NCBI RefSeq assembly: GCF_002149015.1
Contig: NZ_NGFO01000010.1
Coordinates: forward strand, 60,686 to 124,685
Origin: Gordonia lacunae
GTDB lineage: Bacteria > Actinomycetota > Actinomycetes > Mycobacteriales > Mycobacteriaceae
DNA length: 64,000 nt
Direction of reading: 5' to 3'
The notes under the pieces were generated by a model that worked only from the letters and a program-made list of their open reading frames with translations, had not been told where the DNA came from and did no database searches. The position numbers and the translations under genes were made by a program. Of this stretch, positions 8,403 to 16,361 are shown piece by piece; the stretch's first letter is position 1, and each line of letters starts with the position of its first letter.

Positions 8403-9848
8403 ATGTGGCGGCGTGTGCTGCTCGTGCTGGTCGGCTATTCGGCGATCGTGGTGCTGGGCCTGGCAGTCCCCCTCGCGACGACGGTGAGTAGCGAACGGCT
8501 GCAACGGTTCACCGAGAGCCGGACCGCGTCCGCGGTCTATTTCGCCGACCTCGCCGATCGGGAACCGGAGATGCGGGGCACCGAGTTGCAGAGCGCCGTC
8601 GAGCGCTATCGGGATCTCTACGGGGAAGGTGTCGTGGTGGTCGATCGGGCCGGCACGACGCGGGCCGCAGCCGGGCTCACGGCCCGGTCACCAGAGGTCG
8701 CCGACGCCGTGTCCGAGGCGTTGCGCAATCAGCGCACCCGGGTCGCGTCGGGGTTGACGCCGTGGTCGCCCGGATCGGTTCTGGTGGCGATGCCGATCGG
8801 CACGGGCACCCAGGTCGACGGCGCAGTGGTCATCGAGGCCTCGACCTCGGCGGCCAGACGCGACGTCGCCGAGACCTGGGCGGTGATCGCCGGTGGGGCC
8901 GTCGCGATGCTCGTGGTGGGGTCGCTGATCGCGGTTGCCCTGTCGCGGTGGACGGTTCGTCCACTCACCGCGTTGACCACCCGGGTGCGCTCGCTGCGCG
9001 CATCGATCATCGACCGCGTTCCGGGTGCGAACGAGCCGAGTCAGAGCGGACTCCGCGAGCACCGGCACAGCGGCCCGCCGGAGGTCCGTGAGCTGGCCCG
9101 GATCTTCGACGCGATGGCCGACGACGTCGAGAACGCCACCGCGGCCCAGCGCCGTCTGGTCGCCGACACCGCGCACGCCCTGCGAAATCCGCTCGCCGCG
9201 GTCCGCTTTCGTCTCGACGCTCTCGGTCTGGGCCTCACCGGCAGATCGCTCACCTCGCATCAGAAGACGCTCGTGGAGATAGACCGGCTCGACCGCATCG
9301 TCGAGGACCTGCTCGTCCTGGCCACTGCCGAGTCACGACCCGTCGGCGCCGTGACGGGGGTCTGCGACGTCGCCGCCGTACTGACCGAGCGCCACGACTT
9401 CTGGGCGGGCGCGCTCGCGGATGCCGGGCTGTCGGCGTCGATCGCACTGCCATCGGGACGAGCGTCCTCGACGATCGCCGCGCTCGACGAGGACGACCTC
9501 ATCCGGGTGACGGACGTCCTCATGAGCAACGCGGTCCATCACGCCGGACCGGGCGCGTCTGTCGAGCTGGGCTGCCGGTCCGAGGGAACGCGCGTCCGGG
9601 TCTGGGTGGCCGACACCGGTCGCGGTGTGACGGACGACGAGTTGCCTCGCGTGACGGAACGGTTCTTTCGTGCGTCGGCCGGCGGTGGACCGGGGTCGGG
9701 GCTCGGACTGTCCATCGCCGCGGCCCTGGTCGAGGGGGCCGGGGGCGAGCTGACGGTGAGCGCCGGACAACCCGCGGGCCTGCGGGTGGATCTCTGGGTC
9801 CCGGCGGCGGAAGTCGAGTTCCACGAAGCCGTGGACGACCTCTCCTAA
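8403..9848 (+). CDS. Membrane sensor histidine kinase
   Basis: 481 residues. Membrane helix at about 5-27, an extracytoplasmic sensor loop at about 30-155, a second helix at about 160-182 (WAVIAGGAVAMLVVGSLIAV), a HAMP-like linker, then the dimerisation helix with His258 (DTAHALRNPL) and an ATPase domain with N-box (DVLMSNAVHHAG), DTGRG and GSGLGLSIAAALV. The residue after His258 is Ala where most kinases have Glu/Asp. The gene is next to its response regulator. A TAXI binding lipoprotein two genes downstream could present the ligand to this sensor loop, as some binding proteins do; that is inference. Confidence 0.93.
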   Translation: MWRRVLLVLVGYSAIVVLGLAVPLATTVSSERLQRFTESRTASAVYFADLADREPEMRGTELQSAVERYRDLYGEGVVVVDRAGTTRAAAGLTARSPEVADAVSEALRNQRTRVASGLTPWSPGSVLVAMPIGTGTQVDGAVVIEASTSAARRDVAETWAVIAGGAVAMLVVGSLIAVALSRWTVRPLTALTTRVRSLRASIIDRVPGANEPSQSGLREHRHSGPPEVRELARIFDAMADDVENATAAQRRLVADTAHALRNPLAAVRFRLDALGLGLTGRSLTSHQKTLVEIDRLDRIVEDLLVLATAESRPVGAVTGVCDVAAVLTERHDFWAGALADAGLSASIALPSGRASSTIAALDEDDLIRVTDVLMSNAVHHAGPGASVELGCRSEGTRVRVWVADTGRGVTDDELPRVTERFFRASAGGGPGSGLGLSIAAALVEGAGGELTVSAGQPAGLRVDLWVPAAEVEFHEAVDDLS

Positions 9849-9851
9849 GGG

Positions 9852-9910
9852 AGTGTTAGGAAACCGCGATCGGCTTCCGTTGCGCATGTGACTGCGTTCA
9901 CAGTGTTAGG
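9852..9910. promoter_or_regulatory. Direct repeats before the MHS permease gene
   Basis: AGTGTTAGG occurs at 9852-9860 and again at 9902-9910, exactly 50 bp apart, in the 115-bp gap between the kinase and permease genes. OmpR-type regulators often bind direct repeats; fifty base pairs is close to five helical turns. This would be the place for the upstream response regulator to act. Confidence 0.35.
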
Positions 9911-9963
9911 GGCACCGACGCCGGACCGGGTCGGGTGCACGTTCGACGACCTGGAGGACCCTG

Positions 9964-11355
9964 ATGACCGACTCGCCCACCCGGCCCCCCGCGGATGCCC
10001 GGAACGCACCGCCGATCTCGTCCGCCGCGGCAACGCGCCGTGCCGTGCTCAACACACTGCGCGGATCCTCCGGCAATCTCGTCGAGTGGTACGACGTCTA
10101 CGTCTACACGGTGTTCGCGACGTACTTCGAAAGCCAGTTCTTCGACTCGGCCGACAAGAACTCGACCGTATACGTGTACGCCATCTTCGCCGTCACCTTC
10201 CTGATGCGGCCGGTGGGCTCCTGGTTCTTCGGCCGGTACGCGGACCGTCGGGGCCGCCGGGCGGCGCTGACGTTCAGCGTGTCGCTGATGGCGGCGTGCT
10301 CTCTCGTCATCGCGCTGACACCGGGCCGCGAGTCGATCGGCGTGTGGGCGGCGGTCGTCCTGGTGCTCTGTCGACTGGTACAGGGGTTCGCGACCGGCGG
10401 TGAGTACGGCGCGTCCGCCACCTACATGTCCGAAGCGGCCACGCGTGAGCGTCGCGGCTTCTTCTCGTCGTTCCAGTACGTCACGCTCATCGGCGGACAC
10501 GTGCTGGCGCAGCTCACCCTGCTGGTGATGCAGGGCTTCCTCGACAAGGATCAGATCTCCGACTTCGGTTGGCGCATCGCGTTCCTCATCGGCGGTGTGG
10601 CCGCCGTGGTCGTCTTCTGGTTGCGCCGCAGCATGGACGAGTCCCTCACGCCGGAGCAGCTGGAGGCCGTGCGCAGCGGGGCCGACTCCGAGTCCGGATC
10701 GATCCGCGAACTCCTGTTGAACTACTGGCGCCCCCTGTTGGTCTGCTTCCTGGTCACGATCGGCGGCACCATCGCCTTCTACACCTACAGCGTCAACGCA
10801 CCGGCCATCGTCAAGACCGCTTACGAGGACCACGGTCGCACCGGGACCTGGATCAACCTCATCGGCTTGGTGTTCCTCATGGCGTTGCAGCCGATCGGCG
10901 GAATGATCAGCGACAAGGTGGGACGCAAACCCGTCCTCATCTTCTTCGGCGTCGGCGGTGTCCTGTACACCTACGTCCTGATCACCTACCTGCCCCAGAC
11001 CACCTCGGTGGCGGCCTCGTTGACCCTGCTCGCCGTGGGATATGTGATCCTCACCGGTTACACCTCCATCAACGCGATCGTGAAGGCGGAACTGTTCCCC
11101 TCGCATGTCCGGGCCCTGGGGGTCGGGCTCGGGTATGCCCTCGCGAACTCCGCGTTCGGTGGCACCGCACCGCTGATCTATCAGGCCGCGAAGAACGGCG
11201 GTCATGTCCCGTGGTTCATCGCCTACGTCACCGTGGTGATCGCCGTGTCGCTGCTGGTCTACATCTTCGTCTTGCGCAACAAGGCGGAGACGCCCCTCGA
11301 TCGCGAACAGGGGCGGGCCTTCGTCGACGCGGAGGTCGATGCCCGGCGGGCCTAA
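9964..11355 (+). CDS. MFS permease, metabolite:H+ symporter (MHS) family
   Basis: 463 residues, 12 predicted membrane helices. SSGNLVEWYDVYVYT is the MHS helix-1 signature (compare KgtP and ShiA). RYADRRGRRAALT is the loop 2-3 MFS motif and SDKVGRKPVLI its repeat in the second half. Members import alpha-ketoglutarate, citrate, shikimate or similar acids with protons. The ATG at 9964 follows a GGAGG-type site. The neighbours are a two-component system upstream and a TAXI lipoprotein 9 bp downstream, so import of an organic acid induced by its own sensing is likely. Confidence 0.93.
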   Translation: MTDSPTRPPADARNAPPISSAAATRRAVLNTLRGSSGNLVEWYDVYVYTVFATYFESQFFDSADKNSTVYVYAIFAVTFLMRPVGSWFFGRYADRRGRRAALTFSVSLMAACSLVIALTPGRESIGVWAAVVLVLCRLVQGFATGGEYGASATYMSEAATRERRGFFSSFQYVTLIGGHVLAQLTLLVMQGFLDKDQISDFGWRIAFLIGGVAAVVVFWLRRSMDESLTPEQLEAVRSGADSESGSIRELLLNYWRPLLVCFLVTIGGTIAFYTYSVNAPAIVKTAYEDHGRTGTWINLIGLVFLMALQPIGGMISDKVGRKPVLIFFGVGGVLYTYVLITYLPQTTSVAASLTLLAVGYVILTGYTSINAIVKAELFPSHVRALGVGLGYALANSAFGGTAPLIYQAAKNGGHVPWFIAYVTVVIAVSLLVYIFVLRNKAETPLDREQGRAFVDAEVDARRA

Positions 11356-11364
11356 GGTGACACC

Positions 11365-12303
11365 ATGTCGTACGCGCTCGGGTCGGTCGACCGGCGGACC
11401 GTGCTCCGCGGGGGCTGCGGGGCGGGAGCACTGCTTCTGCTGTCCGCATGCGGAACCGAGCGCGGTGCATCGGTCCGTCTCGCGGCGGGCGAGCCCGGCG
11501 GGTTCTTCTGGGAATTCGCCGGCCTCCTCGCCGCGGCGGCCGACCGGTCGGGCGCGCCGCCGATCCGCCCGCGTCAGTCCGGTGGCTCGGCCGAGAACCT
11601 CGATGCCCTGGCGGAGGGTTCCGCAGAGCTCGCCATCAGCCTCGGTGACACGGCCATCGAACGTGTGAATCCACAGCTGACCGCTCTGGGCTGCGTGTAC
11701 GAGAACTACTTTCAGGTGGCGGTCCGCGCCGACTCCGGCATCGCGACGATCGCCGATCTGCGCGGACGGGTGGTGAGTGTCGGCGCACCGGGATCGGGTG
11801 CCGCGGGACTCTCCGAGCGCGTACTCGCCGCGGCGGGCCTCGCACCCGACCGCGACATCCGACCGGTCCGCCAGACGATGCGGGATGCCGGCGTGGCGCT
11901 CGCCGCGGGAGCGGTCGACGCCGTCATGTGGGCAGGTGGTCTGCCGACACCGGCGTTCACCGACCCGCGGGTGCCGATCGCTCTTCTCGACCTCGGTGGT
12001 GTCGTGTCGGCCCTGCGACGGCGGCATGGGCAGGCGTATGAGCCCGTCCGCATCCCGGCCGACATCTATGGCCGACATCCGGCGGTCACCACCGTCGGGG
12101 TCGCGAACCTGCTGCTCGCGCGCCGGGACGTCGCCGACACGACCGCTGCGGCCGTCGTCGATCTGCTCCTCGACGAGTCCGCGCACCTGGTGCCGTCCCA
12201 GGCGATCGGCAGTCAGTTCCTCGACGCGCAGTCACTGATCCTCACCGGCCCCGTTCCGCTGCATCCGGGTGCCGCACGCGAGTACCGCCGTCGGCACGGG
12301 TGA
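11365..12303 (+). CDS. TAXI-family solute-binding lipoprotein
   Basis: 312 residues. The N-terminus DRRTVLRG looks like a Tat motif and is followed by a hydrophobic run ending in lipobox LSAC (Cys about residue 29), so it is exported and lipid-anchored. The mature part is a TAXI-type periplasmic-binding fold (VRLAAGEPGGFFWEFA, VVSVGAPGSGAAGLSERVL). TAXI proteins normally feed TRAP transporters, but no DctQ/DctM membrane genes are nearby. Here it follows an MHS permease by 9 bp and may serve as the sensory binding protein of the two-component system, or hand substrate to the permease. Confidence 0.9.
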   Translation: MSYALGSVDRRTVLRGGCGAGALLLLSACGTERGASVRLAAGEPGGFFWEFAGLLAAAADRSGAPPIRPRQSGGSAENLDALAEGSAELAISLGDTAIERVNPQLTALGCVYENYFQVAVRADSGIATIADLRGRVVSVGAPGSGAAGLSERVLAAAGLAPDRDIRPVRQTMRDAGVALAAGAVDAVMWAGGLPTPAFTDPRVPIALLDLGGVVSALRRRHGQAYEPVRIPADIYGRHPAVTTVGVANLLLARRDVADTTAAAVVDLLLDESAHLVPSQAIGSQFLDAQSLILTGPVPLHPGAAREYRRRHG

Positions 12304-12407
12304 GTCGTCTGCACCCGCACGCCGGGCCGCGGTCCGTGATACCGATAGACGCGAGCAGTTTGTCGGGTTCGGGTCTCCGGATCGGCTGTCGAGGGTGAGA
12401 GGAACAC

Positions 12408-13049
12408 ATGAAGCAGGTGGCTTCCCGCCGCGCCCAGGTCATTGCCGGATTGTTCGCGACCACGCTGATCGCCGCCGGTTGCGGCGCGTCGGACGCGGAC
12501 GAGTCGCCCTCCGGGGTGTCTACGACGACCGCAGCGGCCGGCGACACGACGGGCCCCTCCCCGGTCGCGGAGAATGTCGCGCCCGGACCCACCGAGGTGA
12601 CGGTGATGGGCGAGGACGACGTGGAGGTCACCCTCACCGGTCCGATAGCAGCCAAGTACGGCTCGGCGACCGAGGCACAGCGGGCCGCCCTCGGCAAGCC
12701 GTTGACCGGGGATCACAACGCCGGGACCCGCGAGAGTGGCGTTGTCTATCAACAGTTTCGCGGTGGTGTGATCATCGCGGAGAACGACGCCCCGGCAACG
12801 CCGGCGTACATCATCAACTCCGGCAGGATCCGAGACGCGTGGAACACCGAACGGGCCCCGGACGGAACCCCAGCACTTACCGGCGCCAACGGCTCGGCGG
12901 GACCGCTGGGGGTGCCCACGAGCGACGTGACGGTCGAGGGCGACCTCGAAGTGGTGACTTTCGAACACGGCGAGATCTCCGAGAACACGACGAACGGCGA
13001 GGTTACCGTCACCGTCAACGGCAACACCGTGCCCTCAGGGCTGAAGTAG
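12408..13049 (+). CDS. LGFP-repeat lipoprotein
   Basis: 213 residues, starting at an ATG with a GAGAGGA site. The signal peptide ends in lipobox IAAGCG (Cys about 25), followed by a low-complexity Ser/Thr/Ala-rich linker of about 35 residues. The rest has LGFP-type repeat features: IAAKYGSATEAQRAALGKPL, then GVVYQQFRGGVIIAE, then AGPLGVPTSDVT with EVVTFEHGEI. LGFP modules occur in actinobacterial cell-wall proteins and are thought to tether them to the envelope. No enzymatic motif is seen. A broken hydrolase gene begins immediately downstream. Confidence 0.82.
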   Translation: MKQVASRRAQVIAGLFATTLIAAGCGASDADESPSGVSTTTAAAGDTTGPSPVAENVAPGPTEVTVMGEDDVEVTLTGPIAAKYGSATEAQRAALGKPLTGDHNAGTRESGVVYQQFRGGVIIAENDAPATPAYIINSGRIRDAWNTERAPDGTPALTGANGSAGPLGVPTSDVTVEGDLEVVTFEHGEISENTTNGEVTVTVNGNTVPSGLK

Positions 13050-13056
13050 ACGGTGA

Positions 13057-13433
13057 GGCCCTGATCTGTACCTACCGACTGGCGACCATGTGGACGACTC
13101 GCTGCCGTTGGTGACGATCATCCACGGCGGTGGTTGGGAAAGCCGCGCGGGTGCAGAGCAATTCGACGAGATGGCCAGAGATCTCGCCGGCCGCGGGTTG
13201 GCCGTCTACAACGTGGAGTACCGGCGGCTCGGCACGGGCGGAGGATGTCCACCACCTTCCACGATGTGGCTCGCGCACTGGACCACGTACCGGCGATCGC
13301 AGAGACGTACCCGCAGTTGCGAATCGACGACGAGTTGGTGATCGGACACAGCGCCGGTGCGCAATTGGCCGTCCGGGGCGGCACCCGCCATCGCCTCACC
13401 GACGATGAGGTCGGCTCGCGTCCTGCGTTCGTC
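13057..13433 (+). pseudogene. Remnant of an alpha/beta hydrolase (HGGGW type), frameshifted and truncated
   Basis: Homology begins abruptly just after the LGFP gene as DLYLPTGDHVDD. It continues with the oxyanion motif IIHGGGWESRAG and VYNVEYRRLGTGGG, then jumps to another frame as STTFHDVARALDHVP and the nucleophile motif VIGHSAGAQLAV. The break is at 13245-13248: one G is missing from what should read GGA TGG TCC (Gly-Trp-Ser). Upstream sequence and everything after about residue 125 (catalytic Asp and His) are absent. The intact relative at 23069-24046 shows the same blocks in one frame. A nonfunctional remnant is most likely; a sequencing error would explain the shift but not the lost ends. 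Confidence 0.82.
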
Positions 13434-13571
13434 CCATCAAACATCGACGCAACATCCCCACCCGCACGAAAAGCACTGACCCCCAGCGCAACCCCCAGAA
13501 GCGACCGACACGAACACGACCAACAAATCGGTCGACACCGACAAACCCTCCGGCCTCAACCCGAAGTCGAG

Positions 13572-13589
13572 AGTGTTCCGCGGAACACT
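13572..13589. terminator. 18-bp perfect palindrome at the HxlR stop codon
   Basis: AGTGTTCCGCGGAACACT is a perfect palindrome overlapping the TAG of the HxlR gene (13588-13590, minus strand). Being at the 3' end, it may act as a small terminator stem, but no T-run follows; a protein site is the alternative. The stretch 13434-13571 before it has no recognisable gene and is somewhat A-rich with small CGAC-type repeats. Confidence 0.4.
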
Positions 13590-13986
13590 ATGAGGTCGGC
13601 GCCGCGCTCCCCTGCCGAGCGACTTTCGGTTGGATGACTTCCTTCGCGTACGTCTTCCCCCACTCGTTCAGTGCCGACACGAACGAACTCAGCGCCTGCC
13701 CCTGGTCGGTGAGCGAATACTCGACCCTGGGCGGGACCTCCGGGAAAGCAGTGCGCTGCACGATGCCGTCGCACTCGAGTTCACGGAGCTGGCGGGTGAG
13801 TACCCGCGGAGTGACCGGACCGACCGCACGTCCCAGCGCCCCGTACCTCATCGGACCCTCGAGAAGGTTCTTCACGATGGTCATCTTCCAGGAGCCGCCG
13901 AGAACGGCAACGCTCACTTCGACGGGACACACTTCGTAGGCGCGGCGAACCGGATCCCTCAGAGTGGGCACGTCCTCGCTGTCCAT
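13588..13986 (-). CDS. HxlR-family transcriptional regulator
   Basis: 132 residues from the ATG at 13986, which follows GGGAGG; a longer frame to 14019 lacks a ribosome site. CPVEVSVAVLGGSWKMTIV is the HxlR signature with the single conserved Cys, and GPVTPRVLTRQLRELECDGIV is the winged-helix recognition part, followed by EYSLTDQGQAL. HxlR proteins usually control a neighbouring gene, often in response to redox or aldehydes. The divergent membrane-protein gene at 14085 is the likely target. A 14-bp palindrome lies between them. Confidence 0.92.
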   Translation of the reverse strand: MDSEDVPTLRDPVRRAYEVCPVEVSVAVLGGSWKMTIVKNLLEGPMRYGALGRAVGPVTPRVLTRQLRELECDGIVQRTAFPEVPPRVEYSLTDQGQALSSFVSALNEWGKTYAKEVIQPKVARQGSAAPTS

Positions 13987-14022
13987 CGTCGACCTCCCGC
14001 AGTTACTTCTCGTGGACATTCT

Positions 14023-14036
14023 CGTCCATATGGACG
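14023..14036. promoter_or_regulatory. Probable HxlR operator
   Basis: CGTCCATATGGACG is a perfect 14-bp palindrome in the 98-bp gap between the divergent HxlR gene and the membrane-protein gene. An adjacent half-site GGACATT lies at 14014-14020. Location and symmetry fit a dimeric winged-helix repressor. Confidence 0.5.
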
Positions 14037-14084
14037 ATATTGTGCATACTACCGTCGGTGCACGTAGTGAGTTAGACAGAAGTC

Positions 14085-14522
14085 ATGCACGGTTCCGTCG
14101 AGCAACGCGAGAACACTTCGGTGGAGCGCGACTTCGCGCGCTTCACGGCTCCGACAGTCCGAGCGTGGCTGGGTTCGATCGCAGTCCTGGCGACGCCGGC
14201 GGCCGCAGCCCTCTACGACGTCGGCACTGTGCCCGGGTTGATCGGAACAGGCTGTGCCGGGGCGGTTCTGACACTCGCCCACCTCGGGCTGCAATGCCAG
14301 GCCGCGATACTCGTCCTGCGAGATGGCCGATGGCTGCCGGCAGTGCTGGCCGCAGCGCTGTGCGCGGCGACGCTGACTGCGCTGTATCTGGTGGCGTTCG
14401 ACCACCCCGCGGGGTGGTACCTGCTGCTCATGAGTGTCGTGGCGGTTGCCGCGTACGCCGCTGCTGCCGGCCCGAGAGCAACCACAACGGTCGACCGTCG
14501 ATCAGGTCCGACACCTCGGTGA
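14085..14522 (+). CDS. Small hypothetical membrane protein
   Basis: 145 residues from the ATG at 14085. It has four predicted membrane helices at about 28-48, 50-72, 80-103 and 106-127, and a short charged N-terminus and C-terminus. I recognise no family motif. Four-helix proteins of this size next to HxlR regulators are often DoxX-like or DUF-type, but the DoxX pattern is not evident. It is divergent from the HxlR gene and probably repressed by it, and is convergent with the secreted-protein gene 13 bp away. Confidence 0.72.
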   Translation: MHGSVEQRENTSVERDFARFTAPTVRAWLGSIAVLATPAAAALYDVGTVPGLIGTGCAGAVLTLAHLGLQCQAAILVLRDGRWLPAVLAAALCAATLTALYLVAFDHPAGWYLLLMSVVAVAAYAAAAGPRATTTVDRRSGPTPR

Positions 14523-14535
14523 CGGTGGCGCAGCG

Positions 14536-14844
14536 CTACCGGCCGATCGCCACCGGAGGCAAGGCACGGACGACGACCATCAGCGGCTCGCAGTAGAACG
14601 CGCTCGACATACAGACGAACCGTCCGGTCTTGTCGTAGTTCCAGGCGTCGCCATGGAACGACCATGTCAACCCGTCCGGCGATGGCTGCATTGCGCACTG
14701 GGCCTGGGATTTCCCTGCGCACGGCCCCTGGATCTTCCATGGGCCCACCGGATAGGCGTCGGCCGTTCCCGCGCCACTCACCATCGATCCCACCGAAGCG
14801 GCCAGGATGACACCGGCAGATGCGAGTCGCGTCTTCATATTCAT
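14536..14844 (-). CDS. Small secreted hypothetical protein
   Basis: 102 residues if started at the ATG at 14844; ATGs at 14838 and 14862 are in frame too and none has a clear ribosome site. The signal peptide (MKTRLASAGVILAASVGSM) ends at the AxA site TADA-YP. The mature part of about 75 residues contains four Cys (GPCAGKSQAQC, FVCMSSAFYC), likely two disulfides, and GLTWSFHGDAWNYDKTG. It resembles small exported proteins of mycobacteria-like organisms with no known activity. It is monocistronic between a convergent membrane-protein gene and the STAS gene. Confidence 0.7.
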   Translation of the reverse strand: MNMKTRLASAGVILAASVGSMVSGAGTADAYPVGPWKIQGPCAGKSQAQCAMQPSPDGLTWSFHGDAWNYDKTGRFVCMSSAFYCEPLMVVVRALPPVAIGR

Positions 14845-15050
14845 GAATCGTGTATCGCACATACGGCATAGATGAGTTACGCCGCATCGGTCCTCCCCTG
14901 CAGCCATCCGGGTCGCGTACGGCGCCGAAGGTCCTTCCGAGACACCCAGGAAGGCACCGGCGAAGCCAACTGCCGACGCCACAGAGGCGGATCTCGATGC
15001 GCTGCCATCGCACTGATGGGTGACATCGAGCGGACAGAAGGCAGCGCCAC

Positions 15051-15458
15051 ATGAAGGCAGACAGCTTCGAACCGGTAGTCGTCGACGATGACCAGGACGC
15101 GTCCCCGGCAGGTCGTGCACTGGCACTGATCTCGACACGGCGCGATCAGCTCACGATCCTGACCGCTCACGGCAGCATCGATCTACTCACCGTTCCCCGG
15201 TTGGGCGCAGCCGTTCTCGAAGCGGCGAGCGGGCAACCCCGCGGGCTGATCATCGATCTCACCGCCACCGATTTCCTCGCGTCCTCCGGGATCGCCGCGC
15301 TCCTCGCCGCGCGTGACACCATCACCCCGTCCGGCCGGTTCGGTCTCGTCGGTGACCACCCCGCGATCACGCGGCCCCTGCAGATGACCGGTTTCGATCG
15401 CACCCTCGCGCTCTACGCAACGCTCGCAGACGCTTTCGCGGCGATGACCCAGGACTGA
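15051..15458 (+). CDS. STAS-domain anti-anti-sigma factor
   Basis: 135 residues. After a short acidic N-terminal extension, LTILTAHGSIDLLTVPRLG and GLIIDLTATDFLASSGIAALLAA form the STAS core. Ser in DFLASSG is the expected phosphorylation site used to switch binding to an anti-sigma kinase. The gene stands alone with no sigma factor or RsbW-like kinase nearby, so its partner is encoded elsewhere. Start ATG at 15051; the 206-bp upstream gap 14845-15050 holds no other gene. Confidence 0.9.
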   Translation: MKADSFEPVVVDDDQDASPAGRALALISTRRDQLTILTAHGSIDLLTVPRLGAAVLEAASGQPRGLIIDLTATDFLASSGIAALLAARDTITPSGRFGLVGDHPAITRPLQMTGFDRTLALYATLADAFAAMTQD

Positions 15459-15471
15459 GAAAGCGGCGCGG

Positions 15472-16236
15472 TCACTCGCCACCCAAGAACTGCACGATCA
15501 CCGCGTTCACCGCCTGTGGCGCCTCGATCGGGATGAGATGCGTCCCGGGGATCACCGCCAGTCGAGCGCCGGCGATGGCTGCGGCGACGTCGCGACTGTG
15601 CTCGAGGGTCACCTCGTCCCGGTCGCCCTGCATCACCAGCACCGGTACGGTGATGGCCGCCAGATCACCGAGATCGATCTCGGGTTCGGAGTTGATCATC
15701 GCCATCGTCTTGTCGAACACGACCGGAAAATGATCTGCTCCGTCCGGTGATTCGGATGCGTACTCCGCGGCGAAGAAACCCATCAGCTCGTCGTCGGCGG
15801 TGTCGAGCGCATCGAGGATTCCGCCTACGGCCCGCCCCGAACCGTTGAAGTACTGGCCGATCAGTACCAGGCGACGGACCAGATCGGGTCGACGAAGCGC
15901 GACCAGCACGCCGACCACCGCACCATCACTCCACCCGACGATCTCGGCCGGGCCACCGACGACCTCGTCGAGATAGGCGATCGTCTCCTCGGCCATGTCC
16001 GCGTAGTGGAACTCGTCCATCACGTCCGGGCTGTGACCGTGGCCGTGCCGCTCTGGACAGAACACCTTCCAGCCCGCCTCGACGAGCGCGGGCACCTGCC
16101 CACCCCATGACGACGCGCCCGCGAACGCACCGTGGAGCAGCACGACGGGCTGACCGTCTCCGTGGATCTCGAGCCAGACACGGGTATTCGGCTCCGGGTG
16201 GCTGATGGTCGTGTACTCGCGTATCGGAGAGGTCAC
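15472..16236 (-). CDS. Alpha/beta-fold hydrolase
   Basis: 254 residues from the GTG at 16236 (VTSPIREYTTISH), which gives the normal family length; the longer open frame upstream has no homology. The oxyanion motif is VVLLHGAFAGASSW, the nucleophile elbow GWSDGAVVG (Ser), and the acid is in VLVMQGDRDEVT, with the catalytic His in IPGTHLIPIEAP. This is the broad esterase/C-C hydrolase/lactonase class; the substrate is unknown. It is convergent with the STAS gene (13-bp gap) and divergent from the TIGR03086 gene at 16362. Confidence 0.88.
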   Translation of the reverse strand: MTSPIREYTTISHPEPNTRVWLEIHGDGQPVVLLHGAFAGASSWGGQVPALVEAGWKVFCPERHGHGHSPDVMDEFHYADMAEETIAYLDEVVGGPAEIVGWSDGAVVGVLVALRRPDLVRRLVLIGQYFNGSGRAVGGILDALDTADDELMGFFAAEYASESPDGADHFPVVFDKTMAMINSEPEIDLGDLAAITVPVLVMQGDRDEVTLEHSRDVAAAIAGARLAVIPGTHLIPIEAPQAVNAVIVQFLGGE

Positions 16237-16361
16237 CTTGCCAGAGTAGAGACCGACGCCGGGCGCCGTGGCACTACGCGGGGGTCGTCCGGACGGCCGA
16301 TGAGAAACCGAGGCCGGACGAGTCAGCCTCGATAGGTGTTCACACGACGAAAGGGAGTCCC

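Noticed and set aside
9898..12186. A 762-codon open frame on the minus strand opposite the MHS permease and TAXI genes
   Set aside because: Its product is low-complexity, rich in Arg/Asp/Gly/His with no fold; it is the antisense shadow expected at this GC content. The plus-strand genes have full family motifs.
13434..13571. Continuation of an open frame after the hydrolase remnant
   Set aside because: The translated sequence is low-complexity and has none of the hydrolase blocks; probably just a chance open frame.
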